DNA of 64,000 nucleotides, taken from contig JABAKD010000022.1 of the NCBI GenBank assembly GCA_012845835.1, positions 368,501 through 432,500 on the forward strand, written 5' to 3'. Shown piece after piece: positions 39,075 through 49,995 of this stretch. The notes under the pieces are model-generated. The model was not told the DNA's origin. It saw only the letters and a program-made list of their open reading frames with translations, and ran no database searches. This stretch comes from Undaria pinnatifida (taxonomy: Eukaryota; Sar; Phaeophyceae; Laminariales; Alariaceae). Within the stretch, counting starts at the first letter, position 1. Each line of letters opens with the position of its first letter. The translations under genes were made by a program, and so were the position numbers.

Positions 39075-39343
39075 TGTTAAATTAAAGGTGGGGGACACAG
39101 AGTGCCCCCTGCAGGTCTGCCAATTGGGTAGGTCCTCGGAGAGTACTCACTTTCGTTCCTTCGTAGAGATGTAGCTTTATTCGTTTCCACCAGAGCCCGG
39201 GATAGCTTCTGAGATCGGAGGCGCGTGCCTCCGATCTAATTCCTAACTTCCCCGAATATAAACCGCCAACCTTATCATACGAAACCCATCCAAATGATCT
39301 CAAATTCGGATACCTACAGGCCTTTCGAAGCCGTATCTTAACA
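39075..39343 (-). repeat. Gypsy LTR (3' in minus orientation)
   Basis: TGTTAA...TTAACA ends, preceded by target copy ttag (39071-39074). Contains an 11-bp inverted repeat at 39212-39237 (agatcggaggc / gcctccgatct), which may form a hairpin in the transcript. Confidence 0.93.
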
Positions 39344-40194
39344 CTAGCCCACCCTGATGAGTCACATATGCAGAAATATGGGAGATTCGGGGAAACTCCG
39401 GTTCTACGAACTAGACCATGAGTCGAAGATGCGGCTCCTCAAACCCCACTCCCACACCTCTAACCGTCTGGCTATGGAGCCAGGAACACGCGAAGGAAAG
39501 CAGTAGAAAGAAAAGCATGCCCTACAGCAAGGCAATAGTCACCCATCAAAAACCTACCGCATGCCGCCGGGGTGGCGGGGGGGGCAGAAAAGGCTCTAGA
39601 ACCTGCCGCATGCCGCCGGTGTGGCGCAGGAAAGGCTCTACGGTAAACCAACCACAGAAAAGGTGCTATGGCGAGGCGAGCCCTCGTCGATATGGAGGGG
39701 GACACAGGCGCTAACACAAGGGAGAAGTCATGCGAAAAACCTCCCGCGGGCCATCGGCAAGGCGGGGGGTTAGACGAGGAAACGACGACTATCCGGGATG
39801 GAAGGTGTCAACACCTACAGCCCCGCTAGGGGAGGAAGTGTTCAGACGAAAAAAAAACCAAAGCAGAACAAATACAACACACAAAACATAAAAGACACAC
39901 AGACCCGTACACTGGTCGCCCCCCGGCTCTGGGCTGAGGAGGGCGTCGGCAGGGCGAAATTGAACAATGACAAAAAGGCGACAGCCCTGCGCCTCAGATA
40001 GCGGCGTTTTACCCGAACCCTGACCCGGCACTGAGCAGGGGGTTCGGCAGGACAGACAAGAGAAAAAAATGGAAAGAACCGCCCCAAAACTCGATGAAGA
40101 CCCTCAGGACACTACGAACGACCCAAAGACAAAGACGCAAAACTCATACCTCAAAAAAATGAACAACTATCGAGAAGCGGTGGTGGCTTGGAAG
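39344..40194 (-). other. 3' non-coding part of gypsy element
   Basis: Lies between the end of the integrase/chromodomain frame and the 3' LTR. Contains gccgccggggtggcg-type short duplications near 39560-39620. No conserved frame; the purine tract next to the LTR is weak (AGGGTGGGCTAG). Confidence 0.5.
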
Positions 40195-42684
40195 TCAACT
40201 GGCCACGGCCGCGCCTCGAGATTCGTCTACGTTACGTTGGATTCCCCGAGGAAACGCACTGGCGATGTGAACTTGCAAGCACCAAGAACCTCGTACGGCT
40301 CCCGTTGAAGTCGTGTAGCGCGCCGGGGGAAGAGGGAGTTTAATCGGTCCCGGGTCGTCCAGAAAGCGGACCAGGTATACCTTGTCCTCGGTAGTGCTCG
40401 CGCTGATTTTTCCAAGCCACCATAAACCATCGTCTCCCTGGTACCAAAAGTGGGCTCCCTTAAGGGGTACTGTGTCGTGGTAGCGACGGAGCCAATCGGC
40501 GCGGGGAACACAGGCGTAGCCCAGCGCTAGGAAACGTTCCCCGTTGTTGCGGGAGAGCTCACGCTGTGCCGCCCCGATCCGCATTCGGCGGTAGAGGCGG
40601 TTGGTTTGGCGGTGTTGGTCCGGGTTTCCGGCCCAATAACGCAAGATGTGGGAGCGGGAGAGGTGAAGGCCCATTTCCCGCTCCCGGGAAGGTTCGGAGA
40701 GTCCCGCCCAATGCGTCTTGTATAGCACCGCGATGACGCCACCTCGCCCCCGTACCGACTGATGACCAGTGATCTGCTCCACCTCCAGCCGTTGGAGGGG
40801 AGTCGAAACGTCGTCTTGAGTGGCGTGGTACGGTGGGGACTTCTTGGAAAATTTGTTGAGCACATACTGTGTTAGCCCCGCCGGTAGGTATTTGTGCGTG
40901 TCCCCGCTGTCGAGGGGGTTGGCACAGGGTTTTCAGCGCTCGATGGCCACACACCGACGAGCGTCCGAACCAGGCAGGTCGGAAGGGAGATCCAAATTAA
41001 GGAGGTTGCTCCCGAGCGGCGAGCCGTCCGGGGTCTCGGCGGCGGAGCAGGGACCGACGGCCAGGACCTTGTATGGGCCCGTCCAGTTAAGCGCGAGTTT
41101 GGCCTTGAGTACCTTGGCGTCGGAGTTCGCCTTCACACCCTGGCGGATGGTAGAGGCAGAATTGTATACCCATGCCCAACCACCCACAGTGAAGTTAGGT
41201 GCTGGACGCAGCGCGTCGGCGAGGGCGGAGTTTCTGCGGTTAACACGGGAAACGGTGAGGGCGTGGTGTGCGCGGACAATGTCGTTCGCGCGCTTTTGCC
41301 GGTCGGTGGCCAAATCGCAATAGGCCAGGTGGTCACGGGTCAGACTCTGGTGTCCCACGACACCTGTGCGGTCGAAAACCGTCAGGGGGAGCCGTGGGAG
41401 TCTGCCCATGTGGACCTCGTTGGGCGCCAAACCCGTCCCCGCGCTGACAGAGTTGTTGTAAGCGAATTCTACGTGGGGCAGATGCACGTCCCAATCGTCT
41501 TGTCGCTCGTTGATGACCGTAGCCAGCATTTGTGTTATAGTGTGACTTAACCACTTAACGCCCCCGTTACAGTTGGGATGATAGGAGCTTGTAGCAAGCT
41601 TGTGTACACCCAACAGCTGACATACAGCTTGTGAAAGCTTGGAGCAGAACTGCAGTCCGTTGTCCGAGAGTATGGTGCGCGGGCACCCCCACAAGGGGAT
41701 GTATTGGTTCACCAGGATATTTTCTGTACCTTCCGCGGTGAACTCAGCGGCAGTGACGGGGAACATGTCGGCCCGACGACTGAAGCGATGGGTGAACAGC
41801 AGGATGCAGGTGTTGTCTCGTGGTGTGACCGGAAGGGGGCCGAAGTAGTCAACACTGACGGCGATACCTGGACCTTCCGGCAGAGGCATTGTGATGATGG
41901 GCCAGTGGACAGTCAGCCGTGGGGTTTTCCGCGCTTGGCACTTCAAGCAGTGGCGAAGCCACCACCGGGTGCACACACTCATGCCAATCCACCAATAAAA
42001 ACGCTCCAGCATGCGTAACGTGCGCGTGGTGCCAAGGTGGCAGGAGACCGTCGAGTGACAAGCTTGCATGATCCAAGGGCGCATGAGCAGGGGAACGTAG
42101 TTGCGAACTGGCTCGTCGTTTAGCAAGCAAGCAGCTCGCCCCACAGAGTTCGGTTTGTCAGAGCTTGTTGGCGGCAGTGTCGGGTTACGGACGAGTAGGA
42201 CGATGTCGTCGTCGGTTGTATGTAGTCGACCCTTACCCGCCAGCTCCTGGATGTCTGAGAGGGAGGGACGCTTGTGCGAGAGGTAGCACGCCAAAAAGTC
42301 GGGCGGCAGAACCGATGGCCGGCCGATAGAAACGTAACGCATCATGGCGTGGCACGTCGGCTCAGCGTGCTGCTCTCGCTTCCAATCGCCATGTGAGTAA
42401 CGTGCGACGGAATCAGCGAAACGCAATTCAGCAGCGTTGCGAAGGGCGCCCGCCCTTGTATATGCGGCCGGCGTGCCACCAGGAGAAGGCGTGAGCCGTA
42501 AGAGAGGAGTTCCCATATAGGCTCTGCGTGGTCGCGGTCGGACGGTAGTGGCACCGTGCGGACCGGCGAGTCGACAAAAGCAGGGGTCGCGGCGGCGACG
42601 GGGTCGGCTGCGGCCGTGGAACTCGCGACGGGGTTGTACTTCGTCCGCAAGATGGCCGAGGGGCCCCGCCGGGCCCGAACCCAT
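40195..42684 (-). pseudogene. Gypsy integrase, chromodomain and Tudor-like domain (one in-frame stop)
   Basis: One reading frame of about 830 codons is interrupted only by TGA at 40935-40933. An HHCC zinc-binding region (His210, His216, Cys246, Cys249) precedes the integrase core with Asp279 (VDYFG) and Asp341 (ILSDNG). The third catalytic residue, expected 36 residues later in HPNCNGGVKW, is Lys377 instead of Glu (codon AAG at 41556-41554). After the stop, a chromodomain-like region has ITGHQSVRGRGGVIAVLYKT, then SRSHILRYWAG. The last part, FWYQGDDGLWWLGKIS and VRFLDDPGPIKLPL, looks Tudor-like. The protein would insert cDNA and target chromatin, but this copy should be inactive. Confidence 0.92.
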
Positions 42685-42689
42685 AATCT

Positions 42690-43400
42690 ACAGCGGGGGT
42701 GCATTACCCGTTGTTATCGCTGTTCGTCGGCGCGTCGTCGACGACGGAGGGGCTGGAGTGCCAAGCATGGCGGAGACGGACACAGTCGAACCGGTGGTCG
42801 CGGCGGGGGCCGTCTCCTGTAAAGAACTCCGGGATAGATAAGTCGGCTGTGCGATGGGCGTCGCTGCATCCAGGGCTTCTGCGGAGCCCGTGCCGCCCTC
42901 GATGGGTATGGCAAAAACCGAAGCGAAAACAGTGTCGGCGGCAGGTGAAATCGACCCGCGGCCGGTACAGCCTTCGGTAGTGGCGACGGAGGCAGAAACA
43001 CGAGCGACGAATCTCCCCGGGGAAGCAGAAAGGCCGTCAATCCTTATACGTGGCTCGCGTGTGCGAAAATCGTGAAACGCGTGTGCGAAAATCGTGAAAC
43101 GCGGTAGAGGTGAGAGGGAGCCCACCCAAGGCAGCATGTTCAGTGCGGGGCACGAGCCCACCCAAGACAGTGCTTTCGGCGAGGGGTTCGAGTCCACCCA
43201 AAGCAGTGCTTTCGGTGTGGGGCACGAGCCCATCCAAGACAGTGCTTTTGGCGAGGGGCGCGAGTCCACCCGAACCGATTCCTGGGATCGGCGAGGAGGG
43301 AGCGCGCAGCCCGCGGGTCCGTAGGAGGTAGATACCGCTATCTCCAACGGGGTTGGGGCTTGTTAACCCCACGAGGTTGAAATTTTTCAAACCACTGCGG
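42690..43400 (-). other. Low-complexity linker between RNase H remnant and integrase
   Basis: An open minus-strand frame is rich in Pro, Ser and Thr, with a short internal repeat (PSPKALSWVGSCP-like, about 18 residues, four units at 43110-43280). No domain was recognised. Confidence 0.5.
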
Positions 43401-43409
43401 TTGTACTCC

Positions 43410-43550
43410 GTAGCGGCTCTGGAAAACGACCGGAAAAATCGGCGATGCCCTTGGCGCTGCCTTTGCGGTACTCGAGTGTGCAATCGAACGCGGTGACGAA
43501 CTCAAGCTACCGCTGGACTCGTGCATTGAGGGTCCCCACTTTGCCAATGC
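43410..43550 (-). pseudogene. Gypsy RNase H C-terminal remnant
   Basis: The minus strand reads GTLNARVQR, a TAG stop, then LEFVTAFDCTLEYRKGSAKG and IADFSGR. This matches the end of gypsy RNase H (R-W-xxx-L-x-x-F-D-x-x-x-x-Y-x-x-G-x-x-N-x-x-A-D-x-x-S-R). The expected Trp is the stop codon. The polymerase domain that should precede it was not found. Confidence 0.75.
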
Positions 43551-43569
43551 TCTCCTGTGTCTTGTGGCC

Positions 43570-43950
43570 GGAGGATATGCGGAACTTTGTTCCCCTCAGT
43601 ATCCTCGGAGGCGTTTGGGAACCCAAGCAATGCTGCCGGTCCCCAAATCTATAGGAGTCCAGTGCCTCTCCGAGTCGAGCGTTGCTCGACTGATATGCGC
43701 GATTTTCATAGTGAACAAAACGTCGTCCAGCGTCACAGTACCCTCGACGAAACAGGGGCAGTGTTCTGACATCGCAAGGTCAGGGCCGACGCTAGAAGCT
43801 ATCTCCACAACTTCACGGCTTTTCATTGGCCAACGCGCCCGAGAAATAGGTCGGAAACGCCGAAGGGGAAGCTTTGCGAGCGCTCGCCGTGTGAACGGTC
43901 CGGTTGCGGCGCGGACGAGATTTCTTGGTTCTTGCACTCTCAGTGCAGGT
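43570..43950 (-). other. Open region after the NADAR remnant, unassigned
   Basis: The minus-strand frame continues with SREVVEIASSVGPDLAMSEH and VEGTVTLDDVLFTMKIAHIS. This looks protein-like but matches no protease or polymerase motif I know. It could be the C-terminal part of the inserted gene or a diverged pol segment. Confidence 0.35.
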
Positions 43951-44474
43951 GCGGAACCGACTAGGGGAGGCCGGGTGCGCCGACCCGGTCTCATTGTCGC
44001 AAATAGCTGCGCGAACGGCAGAAAGTGCCTCACCGAGCAAGTTTTTCCTCTCCCCTGGCATGGGTTGTTGGCCCTGGGACCATCCGCCCGGAGACCAATG
44101 CCCCACACTGGGTTCAGAGGGCTGGATGCAGCCAGAAGCTTGTTGTCAGAGCTCAAAAGGTGATTTTTCATGGCTGGGTTCTGCGTAAATTTTGGCGTAG
44201 GTGCCAGGTGACACGGCGTTTTGCTTCTCCCTGTCCCCAACAGCGGAATCAAAGTTGCGCACGCCTCGACCGATGCGTTTGCGTGTGCTTGGACGAGGCG
44301 ACGACATAATGAGCCCCACTGCTCGATGGTCTTGCAAAAACTTGGTCTTTTCGGCCATCATGTCTAGCCCCGCGCAAGAATATGGCACGTCGTCCACGGC
44401 AAATGACGAAGGGCACCACGGTGGGAAATAGGATTGGGACTGCCAGAATAACACCATTTTGTCTGTGGAGTATT
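43950..44474 (-). pseudogene. NADAR (YbiA-like, DUF1768) domain remnant inside gypsy element
   Basis: The frame starting near 44456 reads MVLFWQSQSYFPPWCPSSF, then VDDVPYSCAGLDMMAEK, IGRGVRNFDSAV and GTYAK. One extra A at about 44190 shifts it. The next frame gives FTQNPAMKNHLL and NPVWGIGLRADGPRANNPC. A second shift near 44050 leads to KNLLGEALSAVR. Order and spacing match NADAR throughout its ~150 residues. NADAR proteins act on ADP-ribose or riboflavin-pathway N-glycosides. The usual CAEQ active-site motif is CAGL here and an expected Trp is Gly, so this copy should be dead. It is on the same strand as gag and integrase, between them. Confidence 0.85.
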
Positions 44475-44499
44475 CGAGAGAAGGGTCAAACGCCGTGTT

Positions 44500-45110
44500 G
44501 GAATTTGGGGCTGCAATGTCCCCGTCCGGGAACACCAGGCCTCGGGAGCACGACGCGAATCCGAACCCGTGGTATCTCGCCTCGGGTCTTTCATCGTTCG
44601 TTGGCGGAAAAGCGCGAGAATCCGCTCTAACTGCGCCCGAAAAATGGCAAAAACCGACGGTGCCAACCCGTCGGTAGCCTCGTTGGACATTTGTGGGTCT
44701 GCAATGTCCCCTTCTGGGAACACCAGTCCTCGGCTATTTGGGCCTGTAATGTCCCCTTGCGGGAGCACCAGGCCTCGGGAGCAACATGCGAGTCCGAACC
44801 TGGAGTTTCTCGCCTCGGGTCCTCCTCACTCGCTGGCGGAAACTCGTAAGAAGCCGCCCTCATTACACCCGAAAAAGAGTCCAACACCGACGGTGCCAAC
44901 CCGTCGGTAGCCTCGTTAGGCATTTGGGTCTGTAATGTCCCCCTCTGGGAACACCAGTCCTCGGCTCTTTGGGCCTGTAGTGTCCCCCTCAGGAACACCA
45001 GGCCTCGGGAGCACGACGCGAGTCCGAACCCACGGTTTCTCGCGCCGTGGCCTCTTCGCTCTTTGGCGTATAATCGCAAGAAAACTGTTGTAACTGCACC
45101 CGAAGGGGCA
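44500..45110 (-). repeat. ~232-bp tandem repeat in gypsy element
   Basis: About two and a half units (landmarks accaggcctcgggagca at about 44535, 44768 and 44997; ggtgccaacccgtcggtagc twice) stand directly upstream of the NADAR remnant. Each unit itself contains two aatgtcccc..gggaacacca half-repeats. Confidence 0.85.
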
Positions 45111-45286
45111 CGGGCTCTGAGCTGTTTCTGCTTGACGAGAGGCGCGATTCTTCCGTAAAATTACGGGAATAGCGTCCAGCTGATCAGGCTGGAGGCCGTG
45201 GAGTCACCACTGGCCCATCGCGCAGTGTCGGATCTTCTTCCTGTGCCACTGGGGCAGACGTAGCCTGAAACACGTGGGTTAGCGTG

Positions 45287-45931
45287 TTAAAAGACGAAGC
45301 AGGGTCCGTAAACCCTGTGGGCGTCTTCTGGAGCGGCGCTCGGGCAAGGCAATATTATTTTTACCCGAGGAGGCTCTCTTCCGTTATGTCTCTTGGAGAA
45401 GGGAGACGAGGTAGCTAATCTTGTCGGCTCCTCCTTGATGGAAAAAAGAACAGAGCGTCCGCTGTTATCGCGAGCAAACACCGGATCGAGCCTCGCAAAA
45501 GATCTCGGTGTTGTAGTGTTGGCCTTCCCACACCTCAAATCGACCGCCACCTCGTGGTCAGAAAAATTGTTTCGAGGGTCGACCGTCCCACACCTCAAAC
45601 CGACCGCCACCGCCTGGTCAGGGAGAGGGGGGGATGAACACATACGCGTAAAAAGGCGACGCGCCGTCGCCGCAGCTATATTGTTGCGCGGCGCGTGCCT
45701 TGGGGGGGGAGCGCGCAAAGCGCAGGCTCCCGTGCCATGTTTGATGGGGGCGACGTTTGGAGCGCGTACCCCCATTGCTGATTTCATGCCGCGGCTGAGG
45801 GAAACGGCGCCGGAAGCGTGGTTCCCGTTGCCGAACTCAGACCATGACCGAGGGGAACGTCGCTGAAAGCGCGCGTTCTCGCCGTCAAAAAAGAAAGAAA
45901 AGAAAAAAATTACCTGGCTGGAGGAAACCAT
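45287..45931 (-). other. Long open frame in gypsy element, unassigned
   Basis: A 214-codon minus-strand frame is Arg/Ala/Pro-rich with a duplicated VAVGLRCG / VAVDLRCG motif. No protease, RT or gag motif is seen. It may be a diverged pol-proximal region or chance. Confidence 0.25.
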
Positions 45932-46394
45932 GCTTGAAGCGCTAGTTCCCGCCGCCGGTACTACGCCGTGAGAATCGTCCGCAGACGGCGTAGGAGCCCG
46001 TGGGCTCTTGACAGAGGCAATCTGTGCTGCGTTACTGGACAGGCTAGCAACAGAACACGAGCATCTTCTGAAAACGAAATAGGTACCCCCCGACAGTGTT
46101 GTCGACGGTGCCGTACCGCCGTCGAGCTGTCGATTGCCGTTACGGAATGTGCCAGGTTGGCGCGCAAATTTATTTTCGCCCGGGTTGTGGGCGGCTCAAA
46201 AGCGCATTCGAGGAGCAGGAGCGGGGGCAGAAGAGGCGGGCGAGCGCTGGATACCCACTTGGTGATCCGACGTGTATGTGGTATCGTTGTGACAGTTTAC
46301 CTGGCCCTGATCCTGAAAGATGGCGACGATTTTTCGTGTGGTTGTTCGGGCGAGAAGATTTGTCGTCTCGGCGGAGGCAGACCATGCGTGTTTG

Positions 46395-47566
46395 TCAACG
46401 TCGGTGTGCGTCATCGTCGCCAAGTTGGCCTAGTTCAGGGTTCAAGCAGCCACTCGCAGTAATCAAAGGATGCCTACAATGCTTGAAGGAATGGTTGCCT
46501 TCGTGGCAGTTGAGGCAAAGCCCCCGGTTTTCTCGGAGGGCATCAGCGCGAGGTGAAAGGAGGCCGCTCCAAAGGGGAGGGTCGTCTGTCTTAAACGAGG
46601 CCTTAACGGCGAAACCTTCTGCATAATGATGCTCTTCTAGTGGCCAGCAGTTCGATGTGTGGTCAAGCCAAGGGTCAGATGAATCATCGATGGGCATGAC
46701 AGTTGAATGATGGCTCGATCCCGTCTGCCACGAAAGCGACTGGGACGGCACTCGGCCCTGGCCGCGCCCATGATCTGCGGGCCGGGGCCCCGACAGGGCG
46801 CATGACCGCGCTCCCGTCGAAGAAACAGGGAGAGAAAAAAATGTTTCGCCGATGACGGCAGGTGTCTTATTAGTCACTAGAAGCCCGCCACATAGCATCC
46901 AACGAGGCGTATGGCCGCGGGTTTGTTGCCTTCGAACCAGGGTACAACGCAGGCAGGAGAGCCGGAAATTGCTCATTCGCCGCCACCCGAACCACCTCCA
47001 ACACCACATCCGTTCCCGGAGACAAAACACGCTCACTCCGCGTAGCGGTCGGCATAAGTACGCGAAACTCCACTGAAATCAGAAAAAGGCATGCCGTTAC
47101 ACATTCCAAAAGTATGCAACTTAGTGTAGCCCTCCTCCGTGTCAACCCCGTCGAAGTGCGTGATCAGCAGACGCAACAGGAGGGTGAAAGCCTCAGGCAG
47201 ATGCTCCTCCTGCCATGGCTCTTGACACTTTTTGCCTGCTACGACGACCACCTCGCTGTGGTCCGTGCTCGAGGACGAAGACGAGCGGGACGAGGTTGAC
47301 GAGCCGTCCCACGCTGAACGTCCTCTCGCGCCATTCCTCTGCCAGAGCGGCGGCCAACTGCCCCGGTTGCTGGACCGAAGTTGTCCCCTCGGCGGCGCCC
47401 TTAGGCACACCAGCACCCGATGCGCTGTCACCCCCGCGGCGGTGGTGGTGGTCGCCACCCCCACCATTTTTGCCACCACCCCCACGGTTGCGGTCCCCGC
47501 GGTCGCGACTGTCGCGACATTTTCCCCGGTTTCGTTCTGCCAACTCTTCCTCCGGGGTCCGGCCAA
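46395..47566 (-). pseudogene. Gypsy gag with CCHC zinc knuckle, frame-disrupted
   Basis: Frames at 47566-47033, 47145-46870 and 47036-46395 connect into a gag-like polypeptide. It has a capsid-like stretch (LPEAFTLLLRLLITHFDG, EGYTKLHTFGMCNGMPFSDF) and a nucleocapsid zinc knuckle CLNCHEGNHSFKHC (CX2CX4HX4C). Frame changes near 47040 and 46870 indicate indels. Gag would package element RNA; this copy looks disrupted. Confidence 0.75.
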
Positions 47567-47597
47567 AAGACAGGGTCGGGGTCCTCGTCGTGGGCTA

Positions 47598-48446
47598 TCA
47601 GCAGGGCCTTGACGAGGGCAAGGGTCGGGGCGGCTCTCGTCTGTCTAGCATAGGGCGTACAATCCACGCGAGCCCAGGCCGCTTCCATTGAGGACGTCCG
47701 CTTGCCGCGACGCCGGCCTCTCTGACGGGAGGAGGGCGTAGGCCATTTCCACCACCGCGGGTCGCCAACGCTGAGGAGAAGTCTACCCGCGGTGCAGACG
47801 CCATGCACGCGACGATGCCCTTGAAGAAGGCGTCGTTCCCGGGTCGTGGTCGCTGGGATGCGACACCCTGCGGGCGCGACGAAGGCAAGGGGGCCGCGGT
47901 AGCTCCCGCCGCAGCCGACGCAACTGACGACTCCCGCGCAGCGGTCTTCGCCTGCTCGATATCTCCGTCAAACCGACGTCGGCGTGCTATCGTCTGGTTG
48001 ACGTCGTCGAGCGCCCGCTGGGCCCGCGCCGCCGCGTATGCCAAGACCAAGGGGGCGGCATGGGTGCCCCGGCCCCGGGAGCTCTGGGGGTGGCGCTCTG
48101 TCGAGCGCGGAGAGCCCAGGTGGCGGCGGTGGTACCCTGTCGAGCGCGGGGGGGGCAGCTGGTAGCGCTCCTCCGGGGCTGGCGAGAGCTGGCGTCGAGA
48201 CGCCCCCGAGTCCGGTGGGGGTTGGTCCGTCTTCTTCTCAGCGCGAACCAGCGAATCGACCCGCTTGGTTGGTGGGAACGGGTGGAGGTATGGTGCTCCA
48301 TCTTCTGTCTCGTCACCGGAACCCGCCACCGGTGGTTCCCCCCGTCTCGAGTCGCGGCATCTCGAGCGAGCTCTCCCTGTCTCGTGGGCATCCAGGTTGG
48401 GGTGCGTGGAAGACCTCAGCCAGCCCCGAGTAGCCCCCATCGTCAC
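47598..48446 (-). CDS. Putative N-terminal gag region of gypsy element
   Basis: A 282-codon minus-strand frame lies upstream of the capsid-like part. It is Arg/Ser/Pro-rich with an Ala-rich segment (APLVLAYAAARAQRALDDVN) that may be helical. It lies where gag should start. The start codon is uncertain and no domain is recognised. Confidence 0.4.
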   Translation of the reverse strand: MTMGATRGWLRSSTHPNLDAHETGRARSRCRDSRRGEPPVAGSGDETEDGAPYLHPFPPTKRVDSLVRAEKKTDQPPPDSGASRRQLSPAPEERYQLPPPRSTGYHRRHLGSPRSTERHPQSSRGRGTHAAPLVLAYAAARAQRALDDVNQTIARRRRFDGDIEQAKTAARESSVASAAAGATAAPLPSSRPQGVASQRPRPGNDAFFKGIVACMASAPRVDFSSALATRGGGNGLRPPPVREAGVAASGRPQWKRPGLAWIVRPMLDRREPPRPLPSSRPC

Positions 48447-48914
48447 TGGTGGACATGGTGCCTAGGTGTAGTGAAGGGGCGGAGGGGGGGATAGGAACGA
48501 TGCGTGAAGAAGCTATGGAGACAGATAAATTGTTGTGGTGTTCCTGCTCCAAGTAGCGGTATATCTGTGTTTCAGCAAACAGCAACAATATGGGCCTTGA
48601 CTCCGTCCAGCCTCAGTGATGGTAGCAGCCACTTCAACTAGCCGTATAAGAGGAGTACAGCAGTAACAAGGTACCAATCATCATAACCGCAACATAAGAG
48701 CAGCGCCCAGTCTGACCGTAGGGTATATGGGTAACGCCCGCACGAACCGCAGTACAAGGAGTCAAAACTGGGCAGCACTGACCCTAACCGCAGTGCAGGG
48801 GGTGCAACACAGTAAGGGTACGTCTGCAGCCATCGCACTTAAACAGGCATCATCCAACCTAGGCGGGGGGGGGTAGCACAGGAAAGCGTCGCCCAAAACG
48901 CCCACGCTCATCGG

Positions 48915-49990
48915 ACCAAAACGGGCAGCATTTACCCTAGGTGTAGTGTAGGGGTTATCACAAAAAAGGTTCGCCCAACACGCCGACGCTCATCGCACCA
49001 AAACAGGCAGCATTTACCCTAGGTGTAGTGTAGGGGGGGGAGCACAGTGTAAGATCGCTCAACACGCTGACACTCAGCGCACCAAAACAGGCAGCATTTA
49101 CCCTAGGTGTAGTGTAGGGGGGGGAGCACAGTGAAAGGTCACCCGACACGCTGACACTCGTCGCACCAAAACAGGCAGCATTTAACCTAGGTGTAGTGTA
49201 GGGGTGGAAGCACAGTGTAAGATCGCCCAACACGCTGACACTCATCGCACCAAAACGGGCAGCATTTACCCTAGGTGTAGTGTAGGGGGGGGAGCACAGT
49301 GAAAGGTCACCCAACACGCTGACACTCGTCGCACCAAAACGGGCAGCATTTAACCTAGGTGTAGTGTAGGGGTGGAAGCACAGTGTAAGATCGTCCAACA
49401 CGCTGACACTCATCGCACCAAAACGGGCAGCATTTACCCTAGGTGTAGTGTAGGGGGGGGAGCACAGTGTAAGATCGCCCAACACGCTGACACTCATCGC
49501 ATCAAAACGGGCAGCATTTACCCTAGGTGTAATGTAGGGGGGGGAGCACAGTGAAAGATCGCCCAACACGCTGACACTCATCGCACCAAAACGGGCAGCA
49601 TTTACCCTAGGTGTAGTGTAGGGGGGGGAGCACAGTAAAAGGTCACCCAACACGCTGACACTCGTCGCACCACAACAGGCAGCATTTACCCTAGGTGTAG
49701 TGTAGGGGTTGAAGTACAGTGTAAGATCGTCCAACACGCTGACACTCATCGCACCAAAACGGGCAGCATTTACCCTAGGTGTAGTGTAGGGGTGGAAGTA
49801 CAGTGTAAGATCGCCCAACACGCTGACACTCATCGCATCAAAACGGGCAGCATTTACCCTAGGTGTAGTGTAGGGGGGGGAGCACAGTGAAAGGTCACCC
49901 AACACGCTGACACTCATCGCACCAAAACGGGCAGCATTTACCCTAGGTGTAGTGTAGGGGGGGGAGCACAGTGAAAGGTCACCCAAGACG
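48915..49990 (-). repeat. 84-bp, frame-preserving tandem array in gypsy 5' leader
   Basis: About 12.6 units lie immediately inside the 5' LTR. Because 84 is a multiple of three and units lack stops, a 353-codon minus-strand frame runs through it, repeating a 28-residue unit (VSVLGDLSLCSPPYTTPRVN plus 8). Homopolymer length (g7-g8) is maintained between units. Whether it is translated is unknown. Confidence 0.9.
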
Positions 49991-49995
49991 CCACT

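Noticed and set aside
40894-41550. 218-codon plus-strand frame
   Set aside because: Antisense shadow of the clear minus-strand integrase.
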